From assembly GCA_902536935.1 (NCBI GenBank), contig CACAZM010000008.1:1-64000 (forward strand): 64,000 nt of DNA. Direction: 5' to 3'. Origin of the DNA: an uncultured Bacteroidota bacterium. GTDB lineage: Bacteria; Bacteroidota; Bacteroidia; Flavobacteriales; Flavobacteriaceae. Positions 33,147-42,120 of this stretch are shown here, one piece after another (within the stretch, counting starts at the first letter, position 1; each line of letters begins with the position of its first letter). A model generated the notes under the pieces. It was not told the DNA's origin. It made no database searches and saw nothing but the letters and a program-made list of their open reading frames with translations. The position numbers were made by a program, and so were the translations under genes.

Positions 33147-33293
33147 AAAATCTCAAGGCGAAGGAAATCGCTCATTGGTAAAATGGTAAAGAGAACATCA
33201 GTATTATAGTACGTGTGAAATGGGCTGTGATCAAAGAGATATTACAGACAGTTTTGCTGTCTCTTTTCTGTCTAAACTAACCCATTTTCTGCT

Positions 33294-33301
33294 TATATTT
33301 G
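33294..33301 (+). promoter_or_regulatory. TAnnTTTG -7 box of the bacilliredoxin gene
   Basis: TATATTTG exactly matches the Bacteroidota -7 consensus and lies 19 bp before the ATG at 33321. No clear -33 TTTG is seen at the usual distance. Confidence 0.5.
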
Positions 33302-33320
33302 TGGCCTAAAACTATTTTCT

Positions 33321-33731
33321 ATGTATCCAGCTGAATTGGTTCAACCAATGAGAGATGAGCTCACAGCCGTGGGTTTTAATGAACTTTCTGATGCCTCGGC
33401 AGTCGATACTGCACTTAACAAAGAAGGAACGACCCTATTGGTTGTCAACTCGGTTTGTGGCTGTGCCGCGGCCAATGCCCGTCCAGGTGTGCTTATGTCG
33501 CTCGGCAATGAAAAAAATCCGGATCAACTTACAACTGTTTTTGCTGGAGTTGATCGTGAAGCCACTGATGCTGCTCGCCAGCAAATGGTGCCATTTCCCC
33601 CCTCTTCACCAAGCATTGCCTTGTTTAAAGATGGAGAGTTGGTTCATATGTTGGAGCGACATCACATTGAGGGTCGTCCCGCCAAACTCATTGCCGAAAA
33701 TCTTACCGAGGCGTACAACATCCATTGCTAA
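33321..33731 (+). CDS. BrxA/BrxB family bacilliredoxin
   Basis: 136 residues. It opens with MYPAELVQPMRDELTAVGF and carries VNSVCGCAAANARPG, the CGC active-site motif of the bacilliredoxins (formerly UPF0403, YphP/YqiW). Later conserved parts include FAGVDREATDAAR, PPSSPSIALFKDG and MLERHHIEG. In Firmicutes these proteins remove bacillithiol from protein disulfides. Many Bacteroidota also carry the family, where the thiol partner is less certain. The next gene starts 6 bp later. Confidence 0.93.
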   Translation: MYPAELVQPMRDELTAVGFNELSDASAVDTALNKEGTTLLVVNSVCGCAAANARPGVLMSLGNEKNPDQLTTVFAGVDREATDAARQQMVPFPPSSPSIALFKDGELVHMLERHHIEGRPAKLIAENLTEAYNIHC

Positions 33732-33737
33732 TTTCCC

Positions 33738-34472
33738 ATGCGCAAAGCGCTGGCTTTTCCGCTAACAGTCATCTATTACTTGGCTTTTTTCACGACTCTG
33801 CTCGTATTTCACGCCATACAATGGGTTTGCCACTATTGCTTTGGTTATAGTGTCCACAAACGAAGCGTGGACATCCTCAACGCAACACTTATCTTTTGTT
33901 TGGCTCTGATTGGAACATGGGTTCGATTTTCCAATCCTCACAAACTCCAAAACAACAAATCCCATATCATTGTTTGTAATCACCAAAGCTTATACGATAT
34001 CCCGCCCCTAATCTGGTTTTTGCGACACCTACATCCAAAATTTATCAGCAAAAAAGAACTCGGTAGAGGGATTCCCTCGATTTCTTTTAATCTCCGTCAC
34101 GGAGGTTCATTGCTAATCGATCGTTCCAAAGCCAAAGATGCCATTGTAGCCATAGAAGACTATGCCAAAACGCTCAACCATTCCAGACACAGTACCATCA
34201 TTTTCCCAGAGGGCACCCGCTCTGGCTCGGCTACACCTCGTCGATTTCGATTGGGCGGAATGGTAACTCTGTTCGAAAATATGCCCGAATCCGTGGTACT
34301 TCCTGTGAGCATTAGCCACTCTTGGAAGTTGATAAAATGGGGGAACTTTCCTTTGATGCCCGGCGTCACTATACAACTTACCGTACATGAACCCATACCT
34401 GTTAAAGGGCAAAAAGCAAATGAATTAGCAGCCCGTGTAGAGCAAATCATTATAGGGGGAATAGAGGATTAA
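33738..34472 (+). CDS. plsC: 1-acyl-sn-glycerol-3-phosphate acyltransferase
   Basis: 244 residues. Two N-terminal hydrophobic segments anchor it to the inner membrane. The acyltransferase boxes are visible: CNHQSLYDIP (the HX4D catalytic motif) and FPEGTRSGS. The enzyme adds a second acyl chain to lysophosphatidic acid to make phosphatidic acid for phospholipid synthesis. It lies 6 bp after the bacilliredoxin gene, probably in the same transcript, and its 3' end overlaps the convergent enoyl-CoA hydratase gene by 4 bp. Confidence 0.9.
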   Translation: MRKALAFPLTVIYYLAFFTTLLVFHAIQWVCHYCFGYSVHKRSVDILNATLIFCLALIGTWVRFSNPHKLQNNKSHIIVCNHQSLYDIPPLIWFLRHLHPKFISKKELGRGIPSISFNLRHGGSLLIDRSKAKDAIVAIEDYAKTLNHSRHSTIIFPEGTRSGSATPRRFRLGGMVTLFENMPESVVLPVSISHSWKLIKWGNFPLMPGVTIQLTVHEPIPVKGQKANELAARVEQIIIGGIED

Positions 34473-35242
34473 AATTTGGGTTTTCTCTTCTTTAAAAAAG
34501 CACTTGTGCCGTGCTTAAAATTGTCGGTTTCAAAACAGGCGGCAAACCCCTCTGTTTCTGCTACATAGCCATCGGTATGGGGGTCAAAGCCCGCACGAAC
34601 AGATGCCAATAGTTGCATCTGCGCATTCGGTGCGTTTTTGAGAATGGCTGCTGCGAGTTCCAAAACCTTGGTATCAAGTTCCTTTAGCGGACAAACGGCA
34701 TTGGCAAGTCCAATTTCATAAGCGCGTTGGGCATCAATCATGTCACCCGTCAAAAGAAGTTCCATTGCGCGACCACGCCCAACGAGCTGTGGTAAGCGTT
34801 GGGTACCTCCATACCCGGGAATCAATCCCAAACTTGTTTCAGGCATGCCCACCTTGGCAGTATCGGCAAAGACCCGCAAATGACAAGCCATAGCCAATTC
34901 CAATCCGCCGCCCAAAGCATAGCCATTAACCGCCGAAATTACGGGCTTATTGTAATGTTCGATATAGTCAAAAACCTGTTGGTTACCTCGCTGGGCAAGG
35001 GCTGCTCCCTCTTCAGATGAAAGTGTAGCAAGTTCCCGAATGTCGGCCCCCGCCACAAAAGCAGTATTTCCTGCTCCACGAATAACAATCAAGCGGACAT
35101 TATCTTCTTCTTCAAAAATCGCCAAAGCGTGATGAAGTTCGGCGAGGGTTTCCTGATTTAGAGCGTTCAATTTTTTTGGCCGGTTGATCGTGATCCAACC
35201 TACCCGCTTTTGAATGATGAGTTTCAGTGTTTTGTATTTCAT
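34469..35242 (-). CDS. Enoyl-CoA hydratase/isomerase family protein
   Basis: 257 residues. The ATG at 35242 overlaps the TGA of the kinase gene (ATGA), so I prefer it to the track's upstream start. Crotonase motifs are present: AFVAGADIREL for the first oxyanion loop, AVNGYALGGGLELAMACHLR, and ETSLGLIPGYGGTQRLP with the acidic residue position typical of hydratases. It likely hydrates 2-enoyl-CoA in beta-oxidation or a related path. It is the last gene of the AraC-hemH-hemJ-kinase run, an unexpected partner. Confidence 0.92.
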   Translation of the reverse strand: MKYKTLKLIIQKRVGWITINRPKKLNALNQETLAELHHALAIFEEEDNVRLIVIRGAGNTAFVAGADIRELATLSSEEGAALAQRGNQQVFDYIEHYNKPVISAVNGYALGGGLELAMACHLRVFADTAKVGMPETSLGLIPGYGGTQRLPQLVGRGRAMELLLTGDMIDAQRAYEIGLANAVCPLKELDTKVLELAAAILKNAPNAQMQLLASVRAGFDPHTDGYVAETEGFAACFETDNFKHGTSAFLKKRKPKF

Positions 35243-36693
35243 TCCGTAGAGTTTACCAAGGGCAACCAAACGCAAAATCTTGTACCTTTCGGCGTGCTTG
35301 ACTCCACTTCAACTTGTCCATCATAGGTCTGCACAATATTTTTGACCATAGCCAACCCTAGACCCATTCCACTTGTTTTGGTCGTGAATTTGGGTTCAAA
35401 AATTTTGTCGATAAGATCTTGTGTGATACCGTGACCATTGTCAGTCACGCAAATGCAAACCTTATCATTTTTCTTTTTCAAGCTCACAAGAACCGATGGT
35501 TCGGGTACTTCTTCACAGGCCTGAATTGCATTTTTGATAAGATTGGTCAAGATGCGAATGAGTTGGGTTCTGTCTAAGCGCGCAAACAAGGGTTCACTCG
35601 GGGCTTCAAAAACAATATATTTCTCTGTAAAAATATCCATAGCGAGTTGAGTTGTTTTGACAACATCCAACAATTCGGACTCTTGCACAGGCATTTCTGC
35701 AAAATTGGAAAAGGCAGAGGCAATGGTGCTCAAGGTATCGATTTGATGGATCAGGGTCGAGGAAAACTCTTCAATTTTTTTGGTCGCCGAAGGGTCTTCT
35801 GGGTCAAACAGATGCTGAAAACTCTGCACACTTAAGCGCATGGGCGTTAATGGGTTTTTGATTTCATGAGCCACTTGTTTGGCCATTTCGCGCCAAGCTT
35901 GTTCACGTTCACTCTTGGCGAGGCGCACCGCACTTTCGGAAAGTTGATCGACCATGTCATTATAAGCGTTTATCAGTTTGGAGAGTTCTTTTCCCGGGGG
36001 ATTGAGATGAATTTTTTGATTGGTCGTGCCCAAAGCGGTTTGGGTGATTTTGTCACTGATTTCCTCCAAAGATTTGGTGATAAAGCGGGACACCACATAA
36101 GCAAGTATGATCGCCACACCGAGGATAAACAAATACACCTGCATCAGCCGAGAGAGAAAGTTTTGTAACTCCATTGCGCTAAGCGAATCATCATCGACAT
36201 AGGACAAGTTGAGAACGCCAATCGCCACACCGCTTTCATTGCTGATAAAAGAATAGGATGAACGGTTTTGACTTTGCCCATCTTCCGTGATTTCGACATA
36301 GTTTGTAGTCGGATTTTGACGAAGTATGGCAAGTGTAGCCTCTGTTATCGGTGAGTTTCCATCTGTGGGGGGAATCTGGGTATTGGTGATGAGAGTTCCT
36401 TCAGTGTTATAGATGCGAAAGTTGACATTTTGTTCATCTGCAATTTGAAACACTACTTCCCCAAAAATAGAGTCCAAGAATTGCTCTAGATTAGGAAAAG
36501 ACGACTGGCTGAGTATATACTCGATTCTGGTTTGTAGTTGGGCTTCTTTACGCTGAAGTCGTTGTTCGTGATATTGGTTGGACTGCTCCCGGTATTGATA
36601 GATAGTCACCCCCGCAATGAGAACGGATGCGATGAGTACCAAAGAGATCATTGCTGTAAAAATTCGTGCGCGTAAGGACAGTTTTGGTCGCAT
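35239..36693 (-). CDS. NtrY-like membrane sensor histidine kinase
   Basis: 484 residues from the ATG at 36693, one base after the hemJ stop; the track start runs into hemJ. Membrane segments lie at about residues 8-30 and 175-195 (YLFILGVAIILAYVV) and flank a periplasmic sensor domain. A HAMP segment follows. The phosphoacceptor box is VAHEIKNPLTPMRL. The ATPase part has NLIKNAIQA, DNGHGI and TSGMGLGLAMVKNIV. No response regulator is next to it. Its place between hemJ and the hydratase gene suggests co-expression with heme genes; the signal is unknown. Confidence 0.9.
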   Translation of the reverse strand: MRPKLSLRARIFTAMISLVLIASVLIAGVTIYQYREQSNQYHEQRLQRKEAQLQTRIEYILSQSSFPNLEQFLDSIFGEVVFQIADEQNVNFRIYNTEGTLITNTQIPPTDGNSPITEATLAILRQNPTTNYVEITEDGQSQNRSSYSFISNESGVAIGVLNLSYVDDDSLSAMELQNFLSRLMQVYLFILGVAIILAYVVSRFITKSLEEISDKITQTALGTTNQKIHLNPPGKELSKLINAYNDMVDQLSESAVRLAKSEREQAWREMAKQVAHEIKNPLTPMRLSVQSFQHLFDPEDPSATKKIEEFSSTLIHQIDTLSTIASAFSNFAEMPVQESELLDVVKTTQLAMDIFTEKYIVFEAPSEPLFARLDRTQLIRILTNLIKNAIQACEEVPEPSVLVSLKKKNDKVCICVTDNGHGITQDLIDKIFEPKFTTKTSGMGLGLAMVKNIVQTYDGQVEVESSTPKGTRFCVWLPLVNSTE

Positions 36694-36694
36694 A

Positions 36695-37231
36695 TCAATC
36701 TTGATTTCGCATCCGCTTGTAAAGTCGAATGCCAAGCATCAAAAGGATTCCCAAAGCGAAAAGTCCAACAAGTCCATATACCCAGTCAAAACTCGTTTTA
36801 AGAGTCGCTAGAAATACAATAGCAAACAACAAAATGGTTGCCCCTTCATTCCACAAACGCATAAAGTTGGAAGTATACCGAATCTGATCACGTTGGAGAG
36901 CGCGATACATCTGATGGGTGATGAGGTGATAGACCAATAACAATCCCACAAATCCGAGCTTGATCAGCATCCACTGCAACAGAAGTAGGCCGGGGTTGAG
37001 CACCAAAAGCCAAATGGCAAAGCAAGTGGCGAGTATGGCAGACGGCCAACAAATAATAGTCCACAAACGGCGCGACATCAACTTGAGTTGTGGTACCAGC
37101 ACCGCTGCTTGATGACTGTCTTTTTGCGTGGCTTCAATATGATAAATAAACAAGCGTGGGATGTAAAACAGTCCTGCAAACCAAGTAATAACAAAAATCA
37201 AATGAAAGGCCTTGATATAGTTGTACTCCAT
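36695..37231 (-). CDS. hemJ: HemJ-type protoporphyrinogen IX oxidase
   Basis: 178 residues, with about four or five membrane segments. The N-terminal IKAFHLIFVITWFAGLFYIPRLF contains the conserved His and the W-F-A-G-L-F-Y-x-P-R-L motif of the HemJ (UPF0093/CopD-like) family. HemJ converts protoporphyrinogen IX to protoporphyrin IX in bacteria without HemG or HemY. That role fits its place 39 bp after hemH, and no hemG or hemY is present in the cluster. Confidence 0.88.
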   Translation of the reverse strand: MEYNYIKAFHLIFVITWFAGLFYIPRLFIYHIEATQKDSHQAAVLVPQLKLMSRRLWTIICWPSAILATCFAIWLLVLNPGLLLLQWMLIKLGFVGLLLVYHLITHQMYRALQRDQIRYTSNFMRLWNEGATILLFAIVFLATLKTSFDWVYGLVGLFALGILLMLGIRLYKRMRNQD

Positions 37232-37270
37232 CCTTTTGAATTGGATTTAAAAATAGGGATAAATCCGCAA

Positions 37271-38290
37271 CTAAGACACCACCGCCCACTCATCGATCCA
37301 TCGGCTGAGCACTTTAACCCATCCCTCACGGTCATTGATGCAGGGAACGACATGAAGATTTTCACCCCCACTGTCTTCAAAATCTTCAACGGCTTCCATA
37401 CCAATTTCCTCCAAAGTCTCCAAACAGTCAGAAACAAAAGCAGGAGTTACAACTGCCATGTCCTTTGTGCCTGTTTTGGCAAAGTTTTCGATGGTCTTGT
37501 CGGTGTATGGATCGAGCCATTTATCGCCCGCCAAACGAGACTGGAAGGAAGTGGAGAAAGTACCTGGCTTTAACTCCAGATAGTCAGCGACCAAACGGGT
37601 GGTTTCATAACACTGATGGCGATAGCAGTATTCATGCGCCACAGAAGGGGTTTGACAGCAAGATTGGTCTGGTTTACAATGCGATTTGGTGATATCCGTT
37701 TTCCGCAAATGTCTTTCGGGAATCCCGTGGTAGGAAAACAAGATGTGTTCCCAATTTTTTTCTTGTAAAAATTCTTGAATCGATTGGGATAAAACCCGGA
37801 TATAATCTGGATGTTTATAAAAAGCAGGGAGATGAGTAAACACCATATCGGGGTAGTCTTTGGCCCGAATTTGCTCCGCCAAAACAATGATGGTTTCCGT
37901 TGTTGCCATGGCATGTTGGGGGTAAAGCGGGACGAGGAGAACCTCATCAACGCCTTTCTTATGAAGCTCTGCCAAACCCGTGGAGATGCTGGGCTTTCCG
38001 TATCGCATCGCCAAAGCGATAGGCACGGTGGTGTTTTGTTGGACTTTAGATTGTAAACGCTCCGATAACACAATGAGTGGCGAGCCCTCATCCCACCAGA
38101 TTTTTTTGTAGGCCTTTGCCGATCGGCGAGGACGGGTGTTGAGAATAATCCCTTTCACCAAAAAAGTACGCAACCATTTTGGTAGGTCAATGACGCGTTC
38201 GTCCATTAAAAATTCCTCAAGATATGGCTTAACGTCTTTGGGTTCGGGGCTATCGGGTGACCCCAAATTGACGAGTAATACTCCTTTCAT
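37271..38290 (-). CDS. hemH: Ferrochelatase
   Basis: 339 residues, starting MKGVLLVNLGSPDSP, the family opening. FSYHGIPERHLRKTD contains the catalytic His of the S-x-H-G-x-P motif, and VVTPAFVSDCLETLEEI holds the glutamate-containing C-terminal motif. It inserts Fe2+ into protoporphyrin IX in the last step of heme synthesis. A Cys-rich stretch (SHCKPDQSCCQTP, then CYRHQC) lies mid-protein. The upstream AraC gene ends 9 bp before its start, so the two are probably co-transcribed. Confidence 0.95.
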   Translation of the reverse strand: MKGVLLVNLGSPDSPEPKDVKPYLEEFLMDERVIDLPKWLRTFLVKGIILNTRPRRSAKAYKKIWWDEGSPLIVLSERLQSKVQQNTTVPIALAMRYGKPSISTGLAELHKKGVDEVLLVPLYPQHAMATTETIIVLAEQIRAKDYPDMVFTHLPAFYKHPDYIRVLSQSIQEFLQEKNWEHILFSYHGIPERHLRKTDITKSHCKPDQSCCQTPSVAHEYCYRHQCYETTRLVADYLELKPGTFSTSFQSRLAGDKWLDPYTDKTIENFAKTGTKDMAVVTPAFVSDCLETLEEIGMEAVEDFEDSGGENLHVVPCINDREGWVKVLSRWIDEWAVVS

Positions 38291-38299
38291 CGCTTTTTT

Positions 38300-39166
38300 T
38301 TACGAAGATAATGACATAATATATTTTTTGGGCGTTGTGCCGTATTTCTTTTTAAAAGCAGCAATAAAATGGCTCGAAGTGCTATAACCCAATTTCAAGC
38401 CAACTTCATTGACGTTTTGAGTTCCGCCAGTGAGCATTTGTCGGGCGGTTTCCATCTTATAATCGAGCAAAAACTGAAATACGGGAGCCCCATAAAGTTG
38501 CTTAAAACCATCTTTGAGTCGTTTGAGACTGATGCCCACTTCCTCGGCTAGTGCTGGCAAACTCGGGGGTTCTGCCATACGCTCAACTACAATTTGTTTG
38601 GCGCGGTGGATTTTGCGAACATTTTCCTCATCTGCCAAAAAAGGACACTGGGCAATATCGGATTGTTTGTCGGGGTTGAAATACAAACTAAACAATTCAT
38701 ACACCTTGGCTTTGAGGTAAAGGCGACCCATCAAGGCATCGGGTTCATGCTGGAACATCTGACTCAAAATCACCGCCATGGCTGGGCTGATGATTTGATC
38801 TTGATAGTATTTTTTATTGATGTTTTCGTCGTTTAGAAAAGAGATGGTTTCGGCCTCGTGCGAAAAAAGCGCGTGAAACTTTTGAATCGAAATCAAGATG
38901 CTAATCATTTTGGTTTGGGGCGCCAGTCGGGCTTGCATCGGCAAGGAGCGCTGAGGGTTGTACAGAAGTAAGACGTGTTCATCTGTAAGCGGTAAGGTAT
39001 AACTTCCATTATTGAAGAAAAAACTCGCCCCACCCTTAAAACAAAAATGAAACTGAATGCAATTGACATCCACCTCGCGACTGATGGTATGCTCAAAGGA
39101 ACTGCTGTTGTCGTACTGCAACACCAAAAACCCCGTTTCAATTTGACTGACTTGCTCTACTCCCAT
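38300..39166 (-). CDS. AraC-family transcriptional regulator
   Basis: 288 residues from the ATG at 39166 (MGVEQVSQ); an ATG at 39202 would add 12. I prefer the shorter form because a 13-bp motif shared with the hemA promoter (39187-39199) would otherwise lie inside the coding region. The N-terminal half is a cupin-like sensor (VNCIQFHFCFKGGASFFFNN). The C-terminal half has two helix-turn-helix units, seen in PPSLPALAEEVGISLKRLKDG and VNEVGLKLGYSTSSHFIAAFKKKYGTTP. It precedes hemH and faces hemA, so it probably controls heme synthesis. Confidence 0.85.
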   Translation of the reverse strand: MGVEQVSQIETGFLVLQYDNSSSFEHTISREVDVNCIQFHFCFKGGASFFFNNGSYTLPLTDEHVLLLYNPQRSLPMQARLAPQTKMISILISIQKFHALFSHEAETISFLNDENINKKYYQDQIISPAMAVILSQMFQHEPDALMGRLYLKAKVYELFSLYFNPDKQSDIAQCPFLADEENVRKIHRAKQIVVERMAEPPSLPALAEEVGISLKRLKDGFKQLYGAPVFQFLLDYKMETARQMLTGGTQNVNEVGLKLGYSTSSHFIAAFKKKYGTTPKKYIMSLSS

Positions 39167-39186
39167 AGCGTTATTTTTAATATGCA

Positions 39187-39315
39187 AATTTGATACAAAC
39201 ATAGCTTATTTATATTGAATCTAAGGTATTGGCCTGTTTTGAACCCCAAAGCGTTGTAAAAAGTCCTTTGAGCGTTATTTTTTTGCTGATCACCAAAATA
39301 GTTTTGTATCAAATT
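39187..39315. promoter_or_regulatory. 13-bp inverted repeat spanning the divergent heme promoters
   Basis: AATTTGATACAAA at 39187-39199 is the exact reverse complement of TTTGTATCAAATT at 39303-39315. Each arm lies 15-20 nt upstream of a start codon: hemA at 39331 and the AraC gene at 39166. The symmetric placement suggests a shared regulator site or shared promoter element. Confidence 0.6.
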
Positions 39316-39330
39316 CCAAATATTCCATAG

Positions 39331-40563
39331 TTGACAAACCAACTATCGTTATCGTGTATCGGGGTGAGCTATAAAAAAGCAGATGTTACCTCTCGTGGAC
39401 AATTTAGCCTTTCGCTTCGTGCGCAACAAAAGCTACTGGAAGCCGCCCAAGCCAAGCAAATTCAATCCATTACTGTTCATTCGACTTGCAACCGAACTGA
39501 AATCTATGCCCATGGCGCCGAAACCAAAGAATTGGTGGAACTGCTTTGTGCGTTTTCGCAAGGAAATCCAAATGTGTTTTCCAAAATTGGCTATGTGTTG
39601 AAAGACGAAGATGCTCTCAGTCATTTGTTTCGTGTAGGAACAGGCCTAGATTCGCAAATTCTAGGGGATTTTGAGATTATTGCGCAACTCAAAAAAAGCT
39701 TTATTCGCTCCAAAAAAATGGGATTGCTCGATTCCCTATTTGAACGCCTCTTTAACTCGGTAATCCTGGCGAGTAAACGCATCAAAAATGAAACCCAGAT
39801 TTCCTCAGGAACTACCTCGGTTTCCTATGCATCTGTGCGTTATATCCTCGACCATATCGACAATCCAGATCAAAAAAATATACTGTTGTTTGGCATGGGT
39901 AAAATCGGAAGGAACACCTGTGAAAATCTTGTGAAACACACCCAAAATGACCATATCGTTCTGATCAATCGAACACGCAAACGCGCAGAAAAAATGGCTG
40001 TGAAATTTAAACTGATCGTTAAAGACTATGCCGATCTGCCTGTTGAAATTCGAAAAGCTGATATTATTATCGTTGCTACTGGTGCCGAAAAACCAACCCT
40101 ATCCAAATCATTGATTCACACCGAGAGCCCCTTGCTTGTTCTCGACCTATCAATCCCCAAAAACGTGGATGACGATGTATTGGATCTTCCCAATGTAACA
40201 CGAATTCACATCGACGAGCTGTCAAGTATGACAGATAATACCCTTTTCGAACGCCAAAAAGAAATCCCAAAAGCAGAAGCTATCATCGTGGAAGTTGTCG
40301 AAGAGTTTACAGATTGGTTGGGTACGCGTTCGTTTGCACCTACAGTGCAGGCCCTCAAACAAATGATGGAAAAATTGGAGCAACAGGCCCTTGCCCAACA
40401 CCAAAAAAAACACCCACATCTCAAATCAGAGGAAGCCACCTTACTCTCTCAACACTTGATTCAAAAAATCACAAATCGCGTAGCCAATCATATGCGAAAT
40501 AGTGAAAATACTGCTGAAAGTGTAAAAACCATCCAAGACGTTTTTAATATCCCTTCCAAATGA
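39331..40563 (+). CDS. hemA: Glutamyl-tRNA reductase
   Basis: 410 residues. An in-frame TAG sits directly before the TTG at 39331, and family conservation begins within eight residues (GVSYKKADV), so a TTG start is required. Catalytic Cys is in SITVHSTCNRTEIYA. The fold continues with HLFRVGTGLDSQILGDFEI and the nucleotide loop LLFGMGKIGRNT. It reduces glutamyl-tRNA to glutamate-1-semialdehyde, the first committed step of C5 tetrapyrrole synthesis. It leads the hemACDEFB operon and overlaps hemC by ATGA. Confidence 0.96.
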   Translation: MTNQLSLSCIGVSYKKADVTSRGQFSLSLRAQQKLLEAAQAKQIQSITVHSTCNRTEIYAHGAETKELVELLCAFSQGNPNVFSKIGYVLKDEDALSHLFRVGTGLDSQILGDFEIIAQLKKSFIRSKKMGLLDSLFERLFNSVILASKRIKNETQISSGTTSVSYASVRYILDHIDNPDQKNILLFGMGKIGRNTCENLVKHTQNDHIVLINRTRKRAEKMAVKFKLIVKDYADLPVEIRKADIIIVATGAEKPTLSKSLIHTESPLLVLDLSIPKNVDDDVLDLPNVTRIHIDELSSMTDNTLFERQKEIPKAEAIIVEVVEEFTDWLGTRSFAPTVQALKQMMEKLEQQALAQHQKKHPHLKSEEATLLSQHLIQKITNRVANHMRNSENTAESVKTIQDVFNIPSK

Positions 40564-41465
40564 AGCCGCTGCGAATTGGAACACGTAGCAGTGCACTGGC
40601 ACTGTGGCAGGCGCATTGGGTGCAAAACGCCCTTTCGGAAATCGGATTAACATCCGAACTGGTGCCGATTAATTCCTCAGGGGACACCAACCTCGTTCAA
40701 CCTCTCTATGAAATGGGCGTTGTGGGCGTGTTTACCAAAGAACTCGATCAGGCCTTACTCCAAAACGAAGTCGACCTCTGTGTTCACAGTATGAAAGATG
40801 TACCCACACAACTCCCGGCGGGAATCGTCGCGGGATTTGTTCCAGAAAGAGGGCATGCTGGTGATGTTATTGTGTTTCAAAACAAAGACTGGAAACGTCT
40901 TCCACATCGAACCATCGCAACCAGTAGTTTACGCAGACAATCACAGTGGCTTTTTGCATACAATAATGATCGTGTTGTTCCCCTGAGAGGAAATATTCAA
41001 ACCCGCATCGATAAAATCAAAACCAATAATTGGGACGGTGCAATATTTGCACAATCTGGACTCGAACGGCTTTATACTGACCCTACAATTTTTACCCCTG
41101 TCGACTGGATGATTCCTGCCCCAGCACAAGGAGCTATCCTAGTGACCACCCGAGCAGAAGAAACCAAACTTCTCGATAATATTAAACCGCTTTCTCACCT
41201 GCCAACACAAGATTGTGTACAGGCCGAGCGCGATTTTTTGCGTGCCCTTCAAGGCGGTTGTTCAGCGCCAATTGGTGCCTACGCTAGCGTTCATAACAAT
41301 CGTATTTCCTTTGTAGGATCTGTGACCGCAACCGATGGATCTCGACATATCGAAATCCGAGAATCCTATGATCGCCAAGACCCCGATATTGGAAAACAAG
41401 CTGCTGAAACCCTTGTCCGTAATGGCGGTGAACAGGTACTCGATAAGCTAAAAAGCCATGACTAA
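40560..41465 (+). CDS. hemC: Hydroxymethylbilane synthase
   Basis: 301 residues, starting MKPLRIGTRSSALALWQA. LQGGCSAPIGA carries the cofactor-binding Cys for the dipyrromethane primer, and VHSMKDVPTQLP and ATSSLRRQSQWL are conserved substrate-loop regions. It joins four porphobilinogen molecules into hydroxymethylbilane. It overlaps hemA by 4 bp and hemD by 8 bp, so translation of the three is probably coupled. Confidence 0.96.
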   Translation: MKPLRIGTRSSALALWQAHWVQNALSEIGLTSELVPINSSGDTNLVQPLYEMGVVGVFTKELDQALLQNEVDLCVHSMKDVPTQLPAGIVAGFVPERGHAGDVIVFQNKDWKRLPHRTIATSSLRRQSQWLFAYNNDRVVPLRGNIQTRIDKIKTNNWDGAIFAQSGLERLYTDPTIFTPVDWMIPAPAQGAILVTTRAEETKLLDNIKPLSHLPTQDCVQAERDFLRALQGGCSAPIGAYASVHNNRISFVGSVTATDGSRHIEIRESYDRQDPDIGKQAAETLVRNGGEQVLDKLKSHD

Positions 41466-42120
41466 TCCACTTGTGTTGTCGACAAAAAAACTTCGTTTTC
41501 ATCAACTTGAACGATTGATGGCTGCCCAATGTGATGTGGTTGATTATGATGCTTTACAGATCGAAATCCAACACTTTTCAATTCCAAAAAAACCGAATTA
41601 TTGGGTGTTTAGCAGTCAGAACGCTGTTCGCTCTTTTTTGGCCAATCCAACAGCTTCTGCACATCAAAAACCAATCCTTTGCGTGGGCGAAAAGACCAAA
41701 TCACTTTTGGAAGAAAATGGGCAAAAAGTGATTAAAACATCTCAAAACATGCTAGAATTGGTCGATTTTATTCACAAAACGATGAAAAATGAGCATTTTT
41801 TGCACATTTGTGGAAATCGAAAATTACCTGATTTTGCAGCTGGGATGCAAAAAGCAGAGATTTACTATGCTGAAGTGACTGCCTACCATACGCATCTGGT
41901 GTCTCGTGTACAGACTCCAGAACCACAGGGGTTGTTGTTTTACAGTCCAAGTGGGGTGGAAAGTTATTTGCAAAACAATTCGATTGGTGCAAGCTGGTGC
42001 TTTTGCATCGGAGAAACTACTGCAAATGCTGTTCGTCCCCTGACTAAGCACCTAACCGTTTCACCCAAGCCAGATGCTGACCTGTTGGTCGCTGCTACTG
42101 CAACACATTTTAGACGATGA
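41458..42120 (+). CDS. hemD: Uroporphyrinogen-III synthase
   Basis: 220 residues. The family diverges strongly, so this call relies partly on position. Supporting segments are [14 protein letters not shown] (the S-x-N-A-V motif), [19 protein letters not shown] and [16 protein letters not shown], all typical of HemD. It closes and inverts ring D of hydroxymethylbilane to uroporphyrinogen III. It overlaps hemC and, by ATGA, hemE. Confidence 0.92.
   Translation: MTNPLVLSTKKLRFHQLERLMAAQCDVVDYDALQIEIQHFSIPKKPNYWVFSSQNAVRSFLANPTASAHQKPILCVGEKTKSLLEENGQKVIKTSQNMLELVDFIHKTMKNEHFLHICGNRKLPDFAAGMQKAEIYYAEVTAYHTHLVSRVQTPEPQGLLFYSPSGVESYLQNNSIGASWCFCIGETTANAVRPLTKHLTVSPKPDADLLVAATATHFRR

Noticed and set aside
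33096-33320. A tRNA or small RNA in the gap before the bacilliredoxin gene
   Set aside because: No cloverleaf or anticodon arm can be drawn; only a probable terminator, a short hairpin and a promoter box are visible.
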